A stretch of DNA of 64,000 bases from Congregibacter variabilis (GCF_045689235.1 NZ_CP136864.1:2170001-2234000), one strand, 5' to 3'; shown: positions 1 to 8,774, numbered from the stretch's first letter. Program-made: numbers and translations. The notes: generated by a model from the sequence alone, not told the origin.

Positions 1-525
1 CTGTCTAAAGAAGCTGCTGCATTTCACTTTCTCAGCGGCTACACGGCACGTGTGGGCTCCACCGAGGTCGGTGCAGAGGCCGGTATTCACCCGACATTCT
101 CAACCTGTTTTGGGGCTCCTTTTATGCCTCGCCCGGCCAGCGATTATGCCGAGCTGCTAATGAAGCGCGTCGACGAATTTGAGAGTCAGGTGTACCTCGT
201 CAATACGGGCTGGACCGGCGGTTCAGGAGCAGCAGGCGGCTCCGGTGCTCGATTCCCCATTCCAGTTACCCGAGCTGTTATAGCTGCGGCAGAGAGCGGT
301 GCGCTTCTGAATGCCCCTCGTGGCCATCTGGACATACTCAATCTGGATTTCCCCACAGAAATCCCGGGCGTGGAACACAAGTTTGTGAATCCCCGACAGA
401 ACTGGGGTGATAGCGCGGCCTACGATGCCCAGGCCAACAAGCTTGCAACGCTGTTTCAGGACAACATTGTCAAGTTTGATGCCTCTGCGGCTATTGTGGC
501 TGCAGGACCCAAGCCTCGCGACTAG
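1..525 (+). CDS. pckA: Phosphoenolpyruvate carboxykinase (ATP), C-terminal part, 5' end outside window
   Basis: The frame is open from base 1 to a TAG at 523-525 and gives about 174 residues, roughly the last third of a family of about 540 residues. The enzyme converts oxaloacetate and ATP to PEP, ADP and CO2, the first committed step of gluconeogenesis, in the cytosol. Visible family segments are FLSGYTA near the start, the YLVNTGW block, the later TRA(V/I)I segment, and the PTEIPGV and FVNPR stretches near the C-terminus. The glycine/alanine-rich stretch after NTGW is longer than in the E. coli enzyme. A strong terminator hairpin follows 25 bases after the stop. The identification is confident; only the truncation limits it. 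Confidence 0.95.
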   Translation: MSKEAAAFHFLSGYTARVGSTEVGAEAGIHPTFSTCFGAPFMPRPASDYAELLMKRVDEFESQVYLVNTGWTGGSGAAGGSGARFPIPVTRAVIAAAESGALLNAPRGHLDILNLDFPTEIPGVEHKFVNPRQNWGDSAAYDAQANKLATLFQDNIVKFDASAAIVAAGPKPRD

Positions 526-550
526 ACTCAGCAACCCTATCGACTGATCA

Positions 551-575
551 ACGGGCGCTTCGGCGCCCGTTTTCG
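551..575 (+). terminator. Rho-independent terminator after pckA
   Basis: An 8-bp perfect GC-rich stem (ACGGGCGC / GCGCCCGT) closes a TTCG tetraloop at 551-570 and is followed by a short T-rich stretch. It sits just after the pckA stop codon and points the same way. Confidence 0.85.
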
Positions 576-939
576 TGTATGCCTCCTAGACATGAGTCGC
601 GATACGGGCCTTCGCACCGAGTTTCGAAAGTGTGCAAAAGTTCACAGAACAGCAGCGCTGATTAGTATGTTTGTTCTAATTATTTCTCCTACAGTGTCGC
701 TCTCTGGAGATGTGAGTAGTCAGCGCCACGCCAGATAGCAAGTCCAATAAGGCCGACACCGTTCAGCGCAGCAATGTCGCAGCGCTGGCCAACAAGGAGA
801 GAATCTATGATTCCTGTAATTCTCCCTGCTTCAGCCCCCGGATGGCGATGCAGGCGTGACAAAAGTTAAATCGGAGCGCTAGCGCACCGAAACATCTACA
901 AACTGATTGCATATTTTTTAATATTTAGGAGTAAACATC
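576..939. other. Intergenic region upstream of the first phasin gene
   Basis: This gap has no convincing ORF. It should carry the promoter of the phasin-like gene at 940. An AT-rich stretch near 665-690 and another at 911-925 stand out, but I cannot name a specific operator. An AGGAG ribosome-binding site at 927-931 serves the next gene. Confidence 0.4.
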
Positions 940-1404
940 ATGGCTGAAGCCAAAAAAGCAGCACCCAAGCGTAAGACCACTGCAAAGACAGCAGCGAAGA
1001 CCACTGCAAAGCGTAAGCCTGTAGCACGCAAAGTAACTGCTGCTCGCAAAACTGCAGCGAAGAAAACTGTGAGCCTGCAGGGTCGTGTGACCGAAGCAAG
1101 CCGCAATGCATTCCTGGCAAGCCTGGGTTTTTACGGCATGGCGTTTGACCAGTTTCAGGGCCAGATCAAAACTGTTGAGTCCGAGCTGACTGCACGTCGC
1201 AAGAAAGCTGACAAGCTCTACGCCGACATGGTCAAGCGTGGCCAGAAAGTAGAGAAGCAAGCTAAGAGCGCTATCGACGATATCGATCTGCCAAAGCTGG
1301 AAGTTGCGGCTCTGGACCGTGCCAAGCTTGAAGCACAACTGGAAAAGGCTCGTGCACGTTTTGCTGAGCTCAAAGGTTCTGTCGGCTTTAAAGCTGCTGC
1401 CTAA
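940..1404 (+). CDS. Phasin-family protein with N-terminal histone-H1-like basic tail
   Basis: The 154-residue protein begins with about 45 residues of Lys/Ala/Thr/Arg-rich, H1-like sequence with repeated AAK and TAK units, followed by a helical phasin-like domain from about residue 46 to the end. Phasins coat polyhydroxyalkanoate granules. In pseudomonads, PhaF-type phasins carry such a basic tail, bind DNA, and couple granules to the nucleoid. The start ATG has an AGGAG ribosome-binding site eight bases upstream. A strong terminator follows, so the gene is probably monocistronic. Oddly, the basic tail is N-terminal here and C-terminal in the next gene. A general nucleoid-associated protein is the alternative reading. 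Confidence 0.75.
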   Translation: MAEAKKAAPKRKTTAKTAAKTTAKRKPVARKVTAARKTAAKKTVSLQGRVTEASRNAFLASLGFYGMAFDQFQGQIKTVESELTARRKKADKLYADMVKRGQKVEKQAKSAIDDIDLPKLEVAALDRAKLEAQLEKARARFAELKGSVGFKAAA

Positions 1405-1446
1405 TTGCCCTAACGGGTTCACTGTCCCCGACCTGGGGATTGTTTT

Positions 1447-1475
1447 GGGGGTCACGTTGTGACCCCCTTTTTTTT
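1447..1475 (+). terminator. Rho-independent terminator after phasin-like gene
   Basis: A 9-bp perfect stem (GGGGGTCAC / GTGACCCCC, 1447-1467) with a 3-base loop is followed by eight T residues at 1468-1475. Confidence 0.93.
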
Positions 1476-1564
1476 GCTTCATCGCCTGATCCAGAGGGCG
1501 TCTTTCTTCCCCTCCACCCCACCGACTTTGTAGACACTCTGGGCAATTCGACCCCGCTTTACTC

Positions 1565-1785
1565 GAGCTGCTCGCGCATCTCCATCGGCAACTGAGTTTT
1601 AAACAACGCGCTCGACGGACGCTCGAGCAAAACGGCGCCGAAGTGCCACCCGTCATCGGGACATATCACAGCCTGTGCTGCGCCCGAATGTAGCACTGAC
1701 CAGGTGAGGCGGGCGGCAGTCCTGTGAGCGGCCGTCGAGCGCGTCTGGCAGTGCTAAGGCTTTTCTGGAGATGCGCGAGCAGCTC
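1565..1785. repeat. Long-range inverted repeat with nested complementary segments
   Basis: Bases 1565-1584 and 1766-1785 are exact 20-base reverse complements separated by about 180 bases. Shorter complementary pairs occur nearby: TAGCACTG near 1691 with CAGTGCTA near 1749 (extendable past one bulge), and GGCAGTCCT near 1712 with AGGACTGCC near 1787. No ORF of any quality lies inside. The arrangement could be a structured RNA, the ends of a small decayed mobile element, or a double operator. I do not recognise a family. Confidence 0.6.
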
Positions 1786-2047
1786 AGAGGACTGCCGTCT
1801 GTCTCGCCGACTCAAGGGATCAGTGGGGCCGAACCGCCAAATAGTTCTATGAAGTCTAGGGGCAGCAAAGAGGATCCCGTTAATCCTCTATGCCGCTTTT
1901 ATTTGCGTCGAATTTGTCTGCTAGACTGACCCGGCAGGTCAGAACAATGCCTATCGCCCGCAACACACAGCCTATCGGTCACACACAGCGCTCGCGCTGA
2001 CTGAGACCACTGTAGCGGTCGGAAGGCACTAACGCAGAGGAAACACG
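1786..2047. other. Intergenic region upstream of the second phasin gene
   Basis: No ORF is visible. A small AGGAT/ATCCT inverted repeat lies near 1870-1887. A good ribosome-binding site (AGAGGAAA, about 2035-2043) precedes the phasin at 2048. The promoter of the phasin-PhaD-like pair is probably here, but I cannot pin its boxes. Confidence 0.35.
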
Positions 2048-2560
2048 ATGGCAGACGATAAGAACAAAGTTACGGACAAAGCCGGCGAGATCGCGAAAAA
2101 TATATGGTTGGCCGGGGTTGGCGCTTATGGCCGCGCGGTGGATGAAGCCCAGGGACGTCTGGAAAAAGCCGGAGTTGAACCCCCCAAACTCTTTCGTGAG
2201 TTGGTCAAGGCAGGCGCAGCTCTGGAAGATGAGGCACGCGATGCCATCGAAGCTGGCTCTGCAGCGCGCAACTCCGTGGAAGACCGCATCAATCGTGTCC
2301 GTGAAAACTTCAACTTACAGCGCCCCGCCCGAGGCGAGGATCTTCTCGCGCTCCACGAAAAAATTGATCGACTTGCCAACCGCGTAGACGCACTCACCGA
2401 TGCGCTAAGCGCCAGCGGCAGCTTAAAGCCCTCGCGCAAAGCTCCCGCGCGAAAGAAAAAAGCCCCTGCCCGCGCCAAAAAGTCCGCCGCCAAAAAGGCT
2501 CCGGCAAAGAAAAAGCCCCAAGTCGCCAAAAAGGCTCCCGCGCGACGAAAAAGCAGTTAA
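2048..2560 (+). CDS. phaF: PhaF-like phasin with C-terminal Lys/Ala/Pro-rich tail
   Basis: The 170-residue protein has an N-terminal phasin domain (residues about 1-125) containing the GVGAYGRAVDEAQ block typical of PhaI/PhaF phasins. Residues about 70-125 are predicted coiled-coil. The C-terminal tail from about residue 127 is made of KKAPAR/AKK-type repeats like histone H1. PhaF-type proteins bind PHA granules through the phasin domain and DNA through the tail, and help divide granules between daughter cells. The start has an AGAGGAAA ribosome-binding site. A PhaD-like regulator begins 17 bases downstream, which matches the pha phasin regulon of Pseudomonas and supports the call. The symbol is by family resemblance. 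Confidence 0.82.
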   Translation: MADDKNKVTDKAGEIAKNIWLAGVGAYGRAVDEAQGRLEKAGVEPPKLFRELVKAGAALEDEARDAIEAGSAARNSVEDRINRVRENFNLQRPARGEDLLALHEKIDRLANRVDALTDALSASGSLKPSRKAPARKKKAPARAKKSAAKKAPAKKKPQVAKKAPARRKSS

Positions 2561-2577
2561 GAACCCTCTGATCGGCG

Positions 2578-3237
2578 GTGAAAACCCGAGACCGAATCCT
2601 CGACACAAGCCTTCGCCTGTTTAATGACGAAGGCGAGGCCCATGCGACGACGATAGATATCGCGGCTGAGCTCGACATCAGCCCGGGAAACCTCTACTAC
2701 CACTTCAAAGGCAAGGACCAGATCATTGCCGAGTTGTTTGAGCAGTTTCAGCTGGCATTGGGACAAACGCTCAGAGCACCCGTGGAGCAACCGCTCCATG
2801 AGCATAAGGGTCGCATCGAGGACAATTGGTACTACTTATACGTGGTGCTTGAGGAGCTTTACCAATACCGGTTTCTCTACCACAACCTCGATGATCTGAT
2901 GCGACGCTACCCTAAGCTCGTGCGTGGTTTTCGCAGGATTCTCGCGCAAAAACGCGCAGCCTTAAAAGCCATCATCAGCAGCTTGTTTGAACAATCACAA
3001 AACCCGGTAACCACGTTGCAAATGGATGCTCTGGTAGAGAATATGACTTTGCAGCTGACTTATTGGCTGAACTACGACCGACTTCTTCACGACGAGAGTG
3101 ATTCCCAGCGCTGTATTCACCAGGGCGTTTTTCAACTACTCACGATGATCGCTCCCTATCTGGGCGAAGAGCAAATTGATTTTTACCGGGAATGTGAAGT
3201 CATTTTTGATGGCATGCTTAAAGCCGCTGATAGCTAA
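2578..3237 (+). CDS. phaD: TetR-family regulator, PhaD-like
   Basis: The 219-residue protein starts at a GTG that reads KTRDRILDTSLRLFN, followed by a TetR helix-turn-helix with the ISPGNLYYHFKGK recognition segment at about residues 35-47. The N-terminus and the LYYHF/LFEQFQ block closely resemble Pseudomonas PhaD, which controls the pha phasin genes. The ligand pocket is predicted in the helical C-terminal part. It lies 17 bases after the PhaF-like gene, so the two are probably co-transcribed. The last four bases overlap the end of the convergent methyltransferase gene. Local regulation of phasin expression is the natural inference. Confidence 0.82.
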   Translation: MKTRDRILDTSLRLFNDEGEAHATTIDIAAELDISPGNLYYHFKGKDQIIAELFEQFQLALGQTLRAPVEQPLHEHKGRIEDNWYYLYVVLEELYQYRFLYHNLDDLMRRYPKLVRGFRRILAQKRAALKAIISSLFEQSQNPVTTLQMDALVENMTLQLTYWLNYDRLLHDESDSQRCIHQGVFQLLTMIAPYLGEEQIDFYRECEVIFDGMLKAADS

Positions 3238-3902
3238 ACCGGTACCTTAGCTTCAGCGCTGCCAAGATCTTTCTGCAGAAGGATGACATCGGCACCGACA
3301 AAGTCCACGCGGGCATGATGACAATCCGCCCACCACGTCCAGGTCTGGCGGCTAAAGAAGCACACATGGGTCGGATCCCGAATATAGTGCCACCGTGCAA
3401 AGGCTTCCTGGCTTTGCACAAGCTTTGTCATCACAGCCAAGTAGCCGCCCGGCAGCAATAAGCGCCACAGCCGCTCCAGAACATCGCCGGGGCGGTGCAA
3501 ATGCTCCACCACCTCCGTCGCAGTAATGAAATCGTAAGACCCCTGCAGCACCGCCGGATCATCAAAGAAAAAGTGGTCGTACAGAGACATACAGTGCCCG
3601 GCTTCGGTGAGCATCGCTGCCAGCGCTGGCCCCGGGCCACACCCAAAGTCCATGCCGACGCTCTGCGCTGCCAATCGCTCGCAAAGCGGATCCGCGAGCC
3701 TTGACAAAAACCGTCGGTAGCCCGGATCGTCCGGCTGGTTTTCATGTTGCTGGTAATACGCCAGTTCTTCTGCGCTGGAGACGTAGTCCTTGGGTGACAC
3801 AAACGCCAGCTCGCAGTTATCGCAGCGCAAGTATTCTCTGCGACGATCACGATGAAAAAAGCGGGGGTCCGGTGAGCCACACAAGGGACAGCATTCAGTC
3901 AT
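3234..3902 (-). CDS. Class I SAM-dependent methyltransferase with N-terminal zinc ribbon
   Basis: The 222-residue protein opens with two CxxC pairs (C5/C8 and C27/C30) that look like a small zinc ribbon. A Rossmann-type methyltransferase fold follows: the SAM-binding motif DFGCGPGP at about 85-92, then a TEVVEHL segment and an LLLPGGYL segment typical of the Methyltransf_23/UbiG-like group. The substrate cannot be told from sequence. Its stop overlaps the end of the PhaD-like gene by four bases in a convergent arrangement. It starts about 120 bases from the divergent peroxiredoxin gene. Specific function unknown. Confidence 0.8.
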   Translation of the reverse strand: MTECCPLCGSPDPRFFHRDRRREYLRCDNCELAFVSPKDYVSSAEELAYYQQHENQPDDPGYRRFLSRLADPLCERLAAQSVGMDFGCGPGPALAAMLTEAGHCMSLYDHFFFDDPAVLQGSYDFITATEVVEHLHRPGDVLERLWRLLLPGGYLAVMTKLVQSQEAFARWHYIRDPTHVCFFSRQTWTWWADCHHARVDFVGADVILLQKDLGSAEAKVPV

Positions 3903-4025
3903 GATGTTCTGCTACCATCGTCGCCCGTTCCAGATTACGTTGACCAAGAGCGCGCACTTCAAAAATCCAAGCGGCCCGGAACACAGTATCGGGCCACATA
4001 TTACGCACAGGCAAGGAGAGTACAG

Positions 4026-4505
4026 ATGAGCATTTCCGTTGGAGACAAAATTCCTAGTGGCACGCTGCAGTTTATGGGCGAAAACGGCCCCGCACCGATC
4101 AGCACGGACGAGCTGTTTGCCGGCAAGAAAGTTGTGCTCTTCGCTGTGCCCGGCGCTTTTACCCCAGGCTGCTCCATGACTCACCTCCCCGGATATGTTG
4201 TCAACGCCGACAAAATCCTGGCTGCAGGCGTCGATACCATCGCCTGTCTGTCAGTTAACGACGCCTTTGTCATGGATGCCTGGGGAAAAGCACAGAACGC
4301 CGAGCACATCATGATGCTCGCAGACGGTAACGGCGACTTCACCAAGGCGCTGGATCTGGAGCTGGACGGCCGAGGCTTTGGCATGGGCCTGAGAAGCCAG
4401 CGCTACGCAATGATTGTCGAAGACGGCAAGGTTACCGTGCTGAATGTCGAGCCCGGTGCTGGCGTTGATGTCAGCGCGGCCGAAAACATTATGGCAGCCC
4501 TGTAA
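4026..4505 (+). CDS. Peroxiredoxin, Prx5-like redoxin family
   Basis: The 159-residue protein has the Prx5 active-site signature PGAFTPGC, with peroxidatic Cys49 and Thr46, followed by the ACLSVNDAFVMDAW block characteristic of the family. It reduces hydrogen peroxide and organic hydroperoxides in the cytosol using thiol donors. The other cysteine seen is Cys74. No C-terminal resolving cysteine is present, so it is likely a one-Cys-type enzyme recycled by glutathione/glutaredoxin or thioredoxin. An AAGGAGAG ribosome-binding site precedes the ATG. The DUF2855 gene starts eight bases after its stop, suggesting co-transcription. Confidence 0.92.
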   Translation: MSISVGDKIPSGTLQFMGENGPAPISTDELFAGKKVVLFAVPGAFTPGCSMTHLPGYVVNADKILAAGVDTIACLSVNDAFVMDAWGKAQNAEHIMMLADGNGDFTKALDLELDGRGFGMGLRSQRYAMIVEDGKVTVLNVEPGAGVDVSAAENIMAAL

Positions 4506-4512
4506 ACGCATC

Positions 4513-5607
4513 ATGGCCACGCAAATAACCCTGGAAACCAAGCGCGACGCTTTTGACCAATTGCGGGTGATTGAAGACGCCCTGCCCGAGACTCTGGAAG
4601 ATGGGCAGGTGTTATTCGAGGTCGACCGCTTTGCGCTCACCGCCAACAACATCAGCTACTGTTACGTAGGCGATCGGCTGGGCTACTGGCGCTTCTTCCC
4701 CACTGGGGATGAAGCCTGGGGACGCGTACCGGCCATGGGGTATGCCACGGTGTTAAAGAGTGCGCACACTGATGTCGAGGTCGGGGAGCGCGTCTGGGGG
4801 TTCTTCCCCATGTCGACGCATCTTTTGATCAACGCAGGCACGACCAACAGCTACAACTTCTGTGACATATCCGAACATCGCGAAGGGCTGGCCCCGATTT
4901 ACGCCCAGTTCCAGCGCGCGGCCAGTAATCCGATCTATGAGCCAGCGCGGGAAGAGCAGGACAGCCTGCTACGAGGCCTGTATCTCACGTCCTGGTTATG
5001 TGAAGACGCCTTGTTCGACAACGACTTTTATGCGGCAAAAGACTGCCTGATCACCAGCGCTTCGAGCAAAACATCTATTGCGCTGGCTCAGGCGGTACAG
5101 ACCCGCGGTGCTTTGCGCAGCGTGGGACTCACCTCGGCGCGCAACAAAGCATTTTGCGAGGAACTGGGTTGCTACGATGCGGTGTTTACCTATGAGGACA
5201 TCGACAAGCTGCCTGCCCAGATCCCGGCGGTAAGCGTAGACATGGCCGGTGACCGAGCGGTAAACAAGGCCATACACAAGCACTACGGCGATCAGTTGCG
5301 CTACGCCTGCCTGGTTGGTGGCACGCATCAGGATGGACCCATGGGTGCTGGAGAAGCGCTGCCAGGCCCCAAACCTGAGCTCTTTTTTGCGCCCGCGCAA
5401 GCAGCAAAGCGCAGCCAGGAATGGGGTCCGAGCGAGATGGAGAAACGAATAGCTACAAGTTTTGTGGGTTTTCGACGTTTCGCAGACGACTGGTTAAAGA
5501 TCAGGCATTTTGATGGTGATTCTGCGGCGCAGGAGGCCTTCCTGAAGGTGCTGCGCGGCCAAGCCTCGCCTGCCGAAGGCTATACCGTGTCACTGCGCAC
5601 AGGCTGA
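4513..5607 (+). CDS. DUF2855 family protein, MDR-like oxidoreductase relative
   Basis: The protein has 364 residues from the ATG at 4513. An in-frame upstream ATG at 4444 would lie inside the peroxiredoxin gene and is unlikely. The N-terminal half, with its FALTANNISYC and GYATVLKS segments, resembles the GroES-like part of medium-chain dehydrogenases, and the middle (LITSASSKTSIALAQA) resembles a nucleotide-binding region. The family has no established function that I know of. It is probably a soluble NAD(P)-linked oxidoreductase of stress or lipid metabolism. Its end overlaps the convergent pqiA-like gene by 28 bases. No clear ribosome-binding site is visible, so translational coupling to the peroxiredoxin is plausible. 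Confidence 0.8.
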   Translation: MATQITLETKRDAFDQLRVIEDALPETLEDGQVLFEVDRFALTANNISYCYVGDRLGYWRFFPTGDEAWGRVPAMGYATVLKSAHTDVEVGERVWGFFPMSTHLLINAGTTNSYNFCDISEHREGLAPIYAQFQRAASNPIYEPAREEQDSLLRGLYLTSWLCEDALFDNDFYAAKDCLITSASSKTSIALAQAVQTRGALRSVGLTSARNKAFCEELGCYDAVFTYEDIDKLPAQIPAVSVDMAGDRAVNKAIHKHYGDQLRYACLVGGTHQDGPMGAGEALPGPKPELFFAPAQAAKRSQEWGPSEMEKRIATSFVGFRRFADDWLKIRHFDGDSAAQEAFLKVLRGQASPAEGYTVSLRTG

Positions 5608-6227
5608 TATGTCTGGCGGGCTGCCAGCCAGTTAAGCAGTCCGCCAGCCGCTATGGCAAACAGACAGTAAGCGAGAAAAAACCAGAATCCCCGTTCAAGC
5701 TGCGCGTCCATTATCAGCAGTTCCCCCACATGGTTTGATGCCTGTCCAGCCATAAAGGCAATGAGCATCGCCATCACAAAGACATCGGCCATGGACCACT
5801 TACCCAGAGCGGCATTGATGCCCAGCAGTCGTTGGCCGAATGTGCCCGGTACCGAAAAAGCAAGGGCCTGCAGCAACAGCTTCAGCACAGGTATTACCAC
5901 ACTGAAGCTGACGATCATCACCGCGACCAGCATGTTCCCATTGTCCGCCAGCTCCTGAGACATACCCAAAATTGATCGCGTGCTGCGATAGGCCTCAACG
6001 CGGCCCTCAATCTGATCCAGCCCCAGGATGCGCGCCATCATATTGAGCATTTCCCGGGTTTGAGTATTGTCGCTCTCCCCCGCAATGAGATCGATGCCAA
6101 AATCCGCAAGCTCTGACTTCTCGAGTTCTCCGCTTAAGGTGAGCACCGGCTGGCTAATCCCCGGATACAGCAAAGCCAGAGACATCACGATGCATCCCAG
6201 CCCCAAAATTCTCAGGCCCGCAGTCAC
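5580..6227 (-). CDS. PqiA-like paraquat-inducible membrane protein
   Basis: The 215-residue protein has about four hydrophobic segments (near residues 3-22, 97-120, 145-165 and 182-205). It carries PqiA hallmarks: an early LLYPG segment, a periplasmic region rich in charged residues, and the GKWSMADVFVMAMLIAF block. PqiA proteins are inner-membrane components linked to envelope lipid transport by MCE proteins; this is a single PqiA half with no MCE partner nearby. The GTG start overlaps the stop of the upstream SLC13-type gene by four bases (GTGA), so the two are translationally coupled. The 3' end overlaps the DUF2855 gene. Confidence 0.85.
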   Translation of the reverse strand: MTAGLRILGLGCIVMSLALLYPGISQPVLTLSGELEKSELADFGIDLIAGESDNTQTREMLNMMARILGLDQIEGRVEAYRSTRSILGMSQELADNGNMLVAVMIVSFSVVIPVLKLLLQALAFSVPGTFGQRLLGINAALGKWSMADVFVMAMLIAFMAGQASNHVGELLIMDAQLERGFWFFLAYCLFAIAAGGLLNWLAARQTYQPVRSDTV

Positions 6228-7606
6228 AAGACCATCACTGTGTAACAGACCGCGGTTATCACCGCCGCCGCAATAAAATTCAACATAAGTCCCTCGCGCG
6301 CCATGCGCGTTGTGGTGATCAGGCCAGACCCGAATACAACACTATTGGGTGCTGTAGCCACGGGCAGCATAAAGGCACAGCTAGCACTCATCGCTGCGGG
6401 CACCATAATAAGCTCTGGTGGGAGCGCAGCAGCCATGGCAGCGGCGGCCAGCACCGGCATCAGCAGCGTGGTGCTCGCGGTATTACTTGTCGCCTCTGTC
6501 ATAAAAGTCACAACCAGACACACCACCAGAATCAACAGGATGATCGGCATACCGGTCAACGTCGCCAGCGCCTGACCCAGTACATCGCTCAAACCCGAGG
6601 CAACAAAACCCTTGGCCAGGCAAATGCCTCCAGCAAACAACAGAAGGACACCCCAGGGAATACGGCTCGCCTGTTCCCAGTCGAGAAGGCGCCCACCGCG
6701 GCCATTAGGCACGACACACATAAGTACTACTGCCAACAGCGCCACGGAAGCATCGTTTGCCTGGGGCAGGTCCAATAGTGCTCTCCAACCCCCAAAGGGC
6801 TCGCTTCGGGTAATCCACGCCAGCGCCGTCAAACCAAATACCACCAGTACCCGGCGCTCTTCCGAGCGCCAGGGCCCTACCACGGGCAGTTCCAGACTCG
6901 CGCTACGTTCAATCCCCCGGGTGAGAGACCACGCCATTGCGGGCACAAGCAGCACCACTACCGGCACGCCCCAGCTCATCCAGCGCGTAAATGACATTTC
7001 AATACCGGTGTACTCTTGGTAGACCTGCATAAAGATGAGATTTGGTGGAGTCCCGATAGGCGTGCCCACACCGCCGACACTTGCGGCATAAGCCAGACCC
7101 AAAAGAAGCGGCACCGCAAGACGCTCCCTATCCTTAGACCCCTCAAGCATCGCCAGCGCTACGGGCAACAACATCAAGGTGGTAGCGGTATTCGATATCC
7201 ACATACTCAGCACGGCTGCCGCCGCCATAAAACCGAGCACCAGCCGCTGAGGGCTGCGGGCACCAAACAAATTGATCATTCCCAGAGCGATTCTGCGATG
7301 AGCACCGCTGCTTTCCATTGCCTGGGAGAGCAAAAATCCGCCCAGAAGCAGCAGAATCAGCGGTGAGCCATAGGCCTCACCTACCTCTGCGGGCGTTAAG
7401 ACCCCTGCCAACGGCAATACCGCAAGAGGTATTAGCGATGTCACCGGAATGGCGATGGGCTCAAAAATCCACCAAACAATGCATATGATCGCTACACCCA
7501 GCACCACTGCCACCGACTGCGACTGACCAGCAGCCATCGCCAGCATTGCTGCAGCAAAAGCCAGAATTGGGCCCGCATAAAGCGCGATGCTACGCATCGT
7601 CAACAA
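6224..7606 (-). CDS. SLC13/DASS-family sodium/anion symporter
   Basis: The protein of about 460 residues is almost wholly hydrophobic, with 11-12 predicted membrane spans. It carries the two SNT motifs of the family (SNTATT and SNTAST), which form the sodium and carboxylate site. Substrates in the family are di- and tricarboxylates or sulfate; the sequence does not decide which. The start is uncertain. A GGAGGA ribosome-binding site (7611-7616) lies 4 bases from a TTG at 7606, 7 bases from a TTG at 7603 and 13 bases from the ATG at 7595-7597. The TTG at 7603 has the best spacing. The gene is coupled to the downstream pqiA-like gene by a GTGA overlap. Confidence 0.87.
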   Translation of the reverse strand: MLTMRSIALYAGPILAFAAAMLAMAAGQSQSVAVVLGVAIICIVWWIFEPIAIPVTSLIPLAVLPLAGVLTPAEVGEAYGSPLILLLLGGFLLSQAMESSGAHRRIALGMINLFGARSPQRLVLGFMAAAAVLSMWISNTATTLMLLPVALAMLEGSKDRERLAVPLLLGLAYAASVGGVGTPIGTPPNLIFMQVYQEYTGIEMSFTRWMSWGVPVVVLLVPAMAWSLTRGIERSASLELPVVGPWRSEERRVLVVFGLTALAWITRSEPFGGWRALLDLPQANDASVALLAVVLMCVVPNGRGGRLLDWEQASRIPWGVLLLFAGGICLAKGFVASGLSDVLGQALATLTGMPIILLILVVCLVVTFMTEATSNTASTTLLMPVLAAAAMAAALPPELIMVPAAMSASCAFMLPVATAPNSVVFGSGLITTTRMAREGLMLNFIAAAVITAVCYTVMVL

Positions 7607-7763
7607 ACAATCCTCCAGCGACAGGCACTCAAGGCATTTACTTCGTTACAGGGCGGGTAGGAGCACAGAAAATTCATAGACGCGCATCGTGTCTCAGGGA
7701 GTGCTGACTGTAAAGAGTGTTGCGCGCTTGGTCGGGGCGCCACAGAGAAGTACACTGCGCGCC

Positions 7764-8774
7764 ATGCATCAAAACACTCCGCCAACACTGATCGATCGCT
7801 TCGGTCGGCGCGTCGACTATCTCCGCCTGTCCGTGACAGATCGTTGTGACTTTCGCTGTGTGTACTGCATGGCTGAAGACATGCAGTTCGTACCAAAAAG
7901 CGAGATATTGACTCTCGAAGAGCTGGCACAAGTCGCCCAGGCATTTGTGAATCTGGGCGTTCGCAAAGTCCGTCTTACCGGTGGCGAGCCTCTGGTACGG
8001 CACAACATCATGCAATTGGTAGAACAACTGGGCGCGATGGAAGGCCTGGACGAACTGGTAATGACCACTAACGGCTCCCAGCTCCAACGCCTGGCACAAC
8101 CGCTTAGCGATGCGGGAGTAAAACGCCTCAACATCAGCCTCGATAGTTTGCAGCCCCGGCGATTCAGGCAAATCACTCGAGTAGGTCATCTGGAGCAGGT
8201 TGTAGCCGGTATCGACGCAGCCTGCGCTGCAGGCTTCGAACGCCTGCGGATCAATGCCGTCATTATGCGAGGCGATAACGATGACGAGGTCCTCGATCTG
8301 GTCAACTTTGTCAAAGAACGCGATATTGATCTTGCCTTCATCGAAGAAATGCCTCTGGGGCGTATCGATGATCACGATCGGGCCCTAACCCTGGCTGACA
8401 GCGACTGGCTGCGATCTCAGATCGAGCAGCATCACAGCCTTGCAGCCTTGGGAGACCCCAGCGGAACGGCGGGTCCCGCAAGAATGTATGCATTGGAAGG
8501 CAGCCGCAGTCACATCGGCTTTATCTCGCCGCATAGCAATAATTTCTGCCATCTGTGTAATCGTGTGCGCGTCACCGTAGAGGGACAGTTACTACTATGC
8601 CTTGGCAATGAACATTCAGTAGATCTTCGGGAGCTACTGCGCAGCCCCGGCACGAGCATGCAAGAGCTGCAGGAAACACTGCAGCGCGCCATGGATATCA
8701 AGCCTGAGCGCCACCACTTTGATAACAGCGAAGAGCCACAGATTCTGCGCTTCATGAATGCGACGGGCGGCTAA
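7764..8774 (+). CDS. moaA: GTP 3',8-cyclase MoaA
   Basis: The protein has 336 residues from the ATG at 7764; a longer in-frame ORF from 7689 lacks family sequence at its front. MoaA is a radical-SAM enzyme that, with MoaC, turns GTP into cyclic pyranopterin monophosphate for molybdenum cofactor. The N-terminal cluster cysteines are C28, C32 and C35 (CDFRCVYC). The second cluster is C262, C265 and C279, and the essential C-terminal double glycine is present (NATGG). Other mo genes are not in the window. Directly downstream is a MoxR/CoxE-like pair, a combination known from maturation of some molybdoenzymes. Confidence 0.96.
   Translation: MHQNTPPTLIDRFGRRVDYLRLSVTDRCDFRCVYCMAEDMQFVPKSEILTLEELAQVAQAFVNLGVRKVRLTGGEPLVRHNIMQLVEQLGAMEGLDELVMTTNGSQLQRLAQPLSDAGVKRLNISLDSLQPRRFRQITRVGHLEQVVAGIDAACAAGFERLRINAVIMRGDNDDEVLDLVNFVKERDIDLAFIEEMPLGRIDDHDRALTLADSDWLRSQIEQHHSLAALGDPSGTAGPARMYALEGSRSHIGFISPHSNNFCHLCNRVRVTVEGQLLLCLGNEHSVDLRELLRSPGTSMQELQETLQRAMDIKPERHHFDNSEEPQILRFMNATGG

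Noticed and set aside
925..1656. Long minus-strand ORF opposite the first phasin gene
   Set aside because: It is the antisense shadow of a Lys/Ala-rich gene, runs through its terminator, and has Cys/Ser/Leu-rich unnatural composition.
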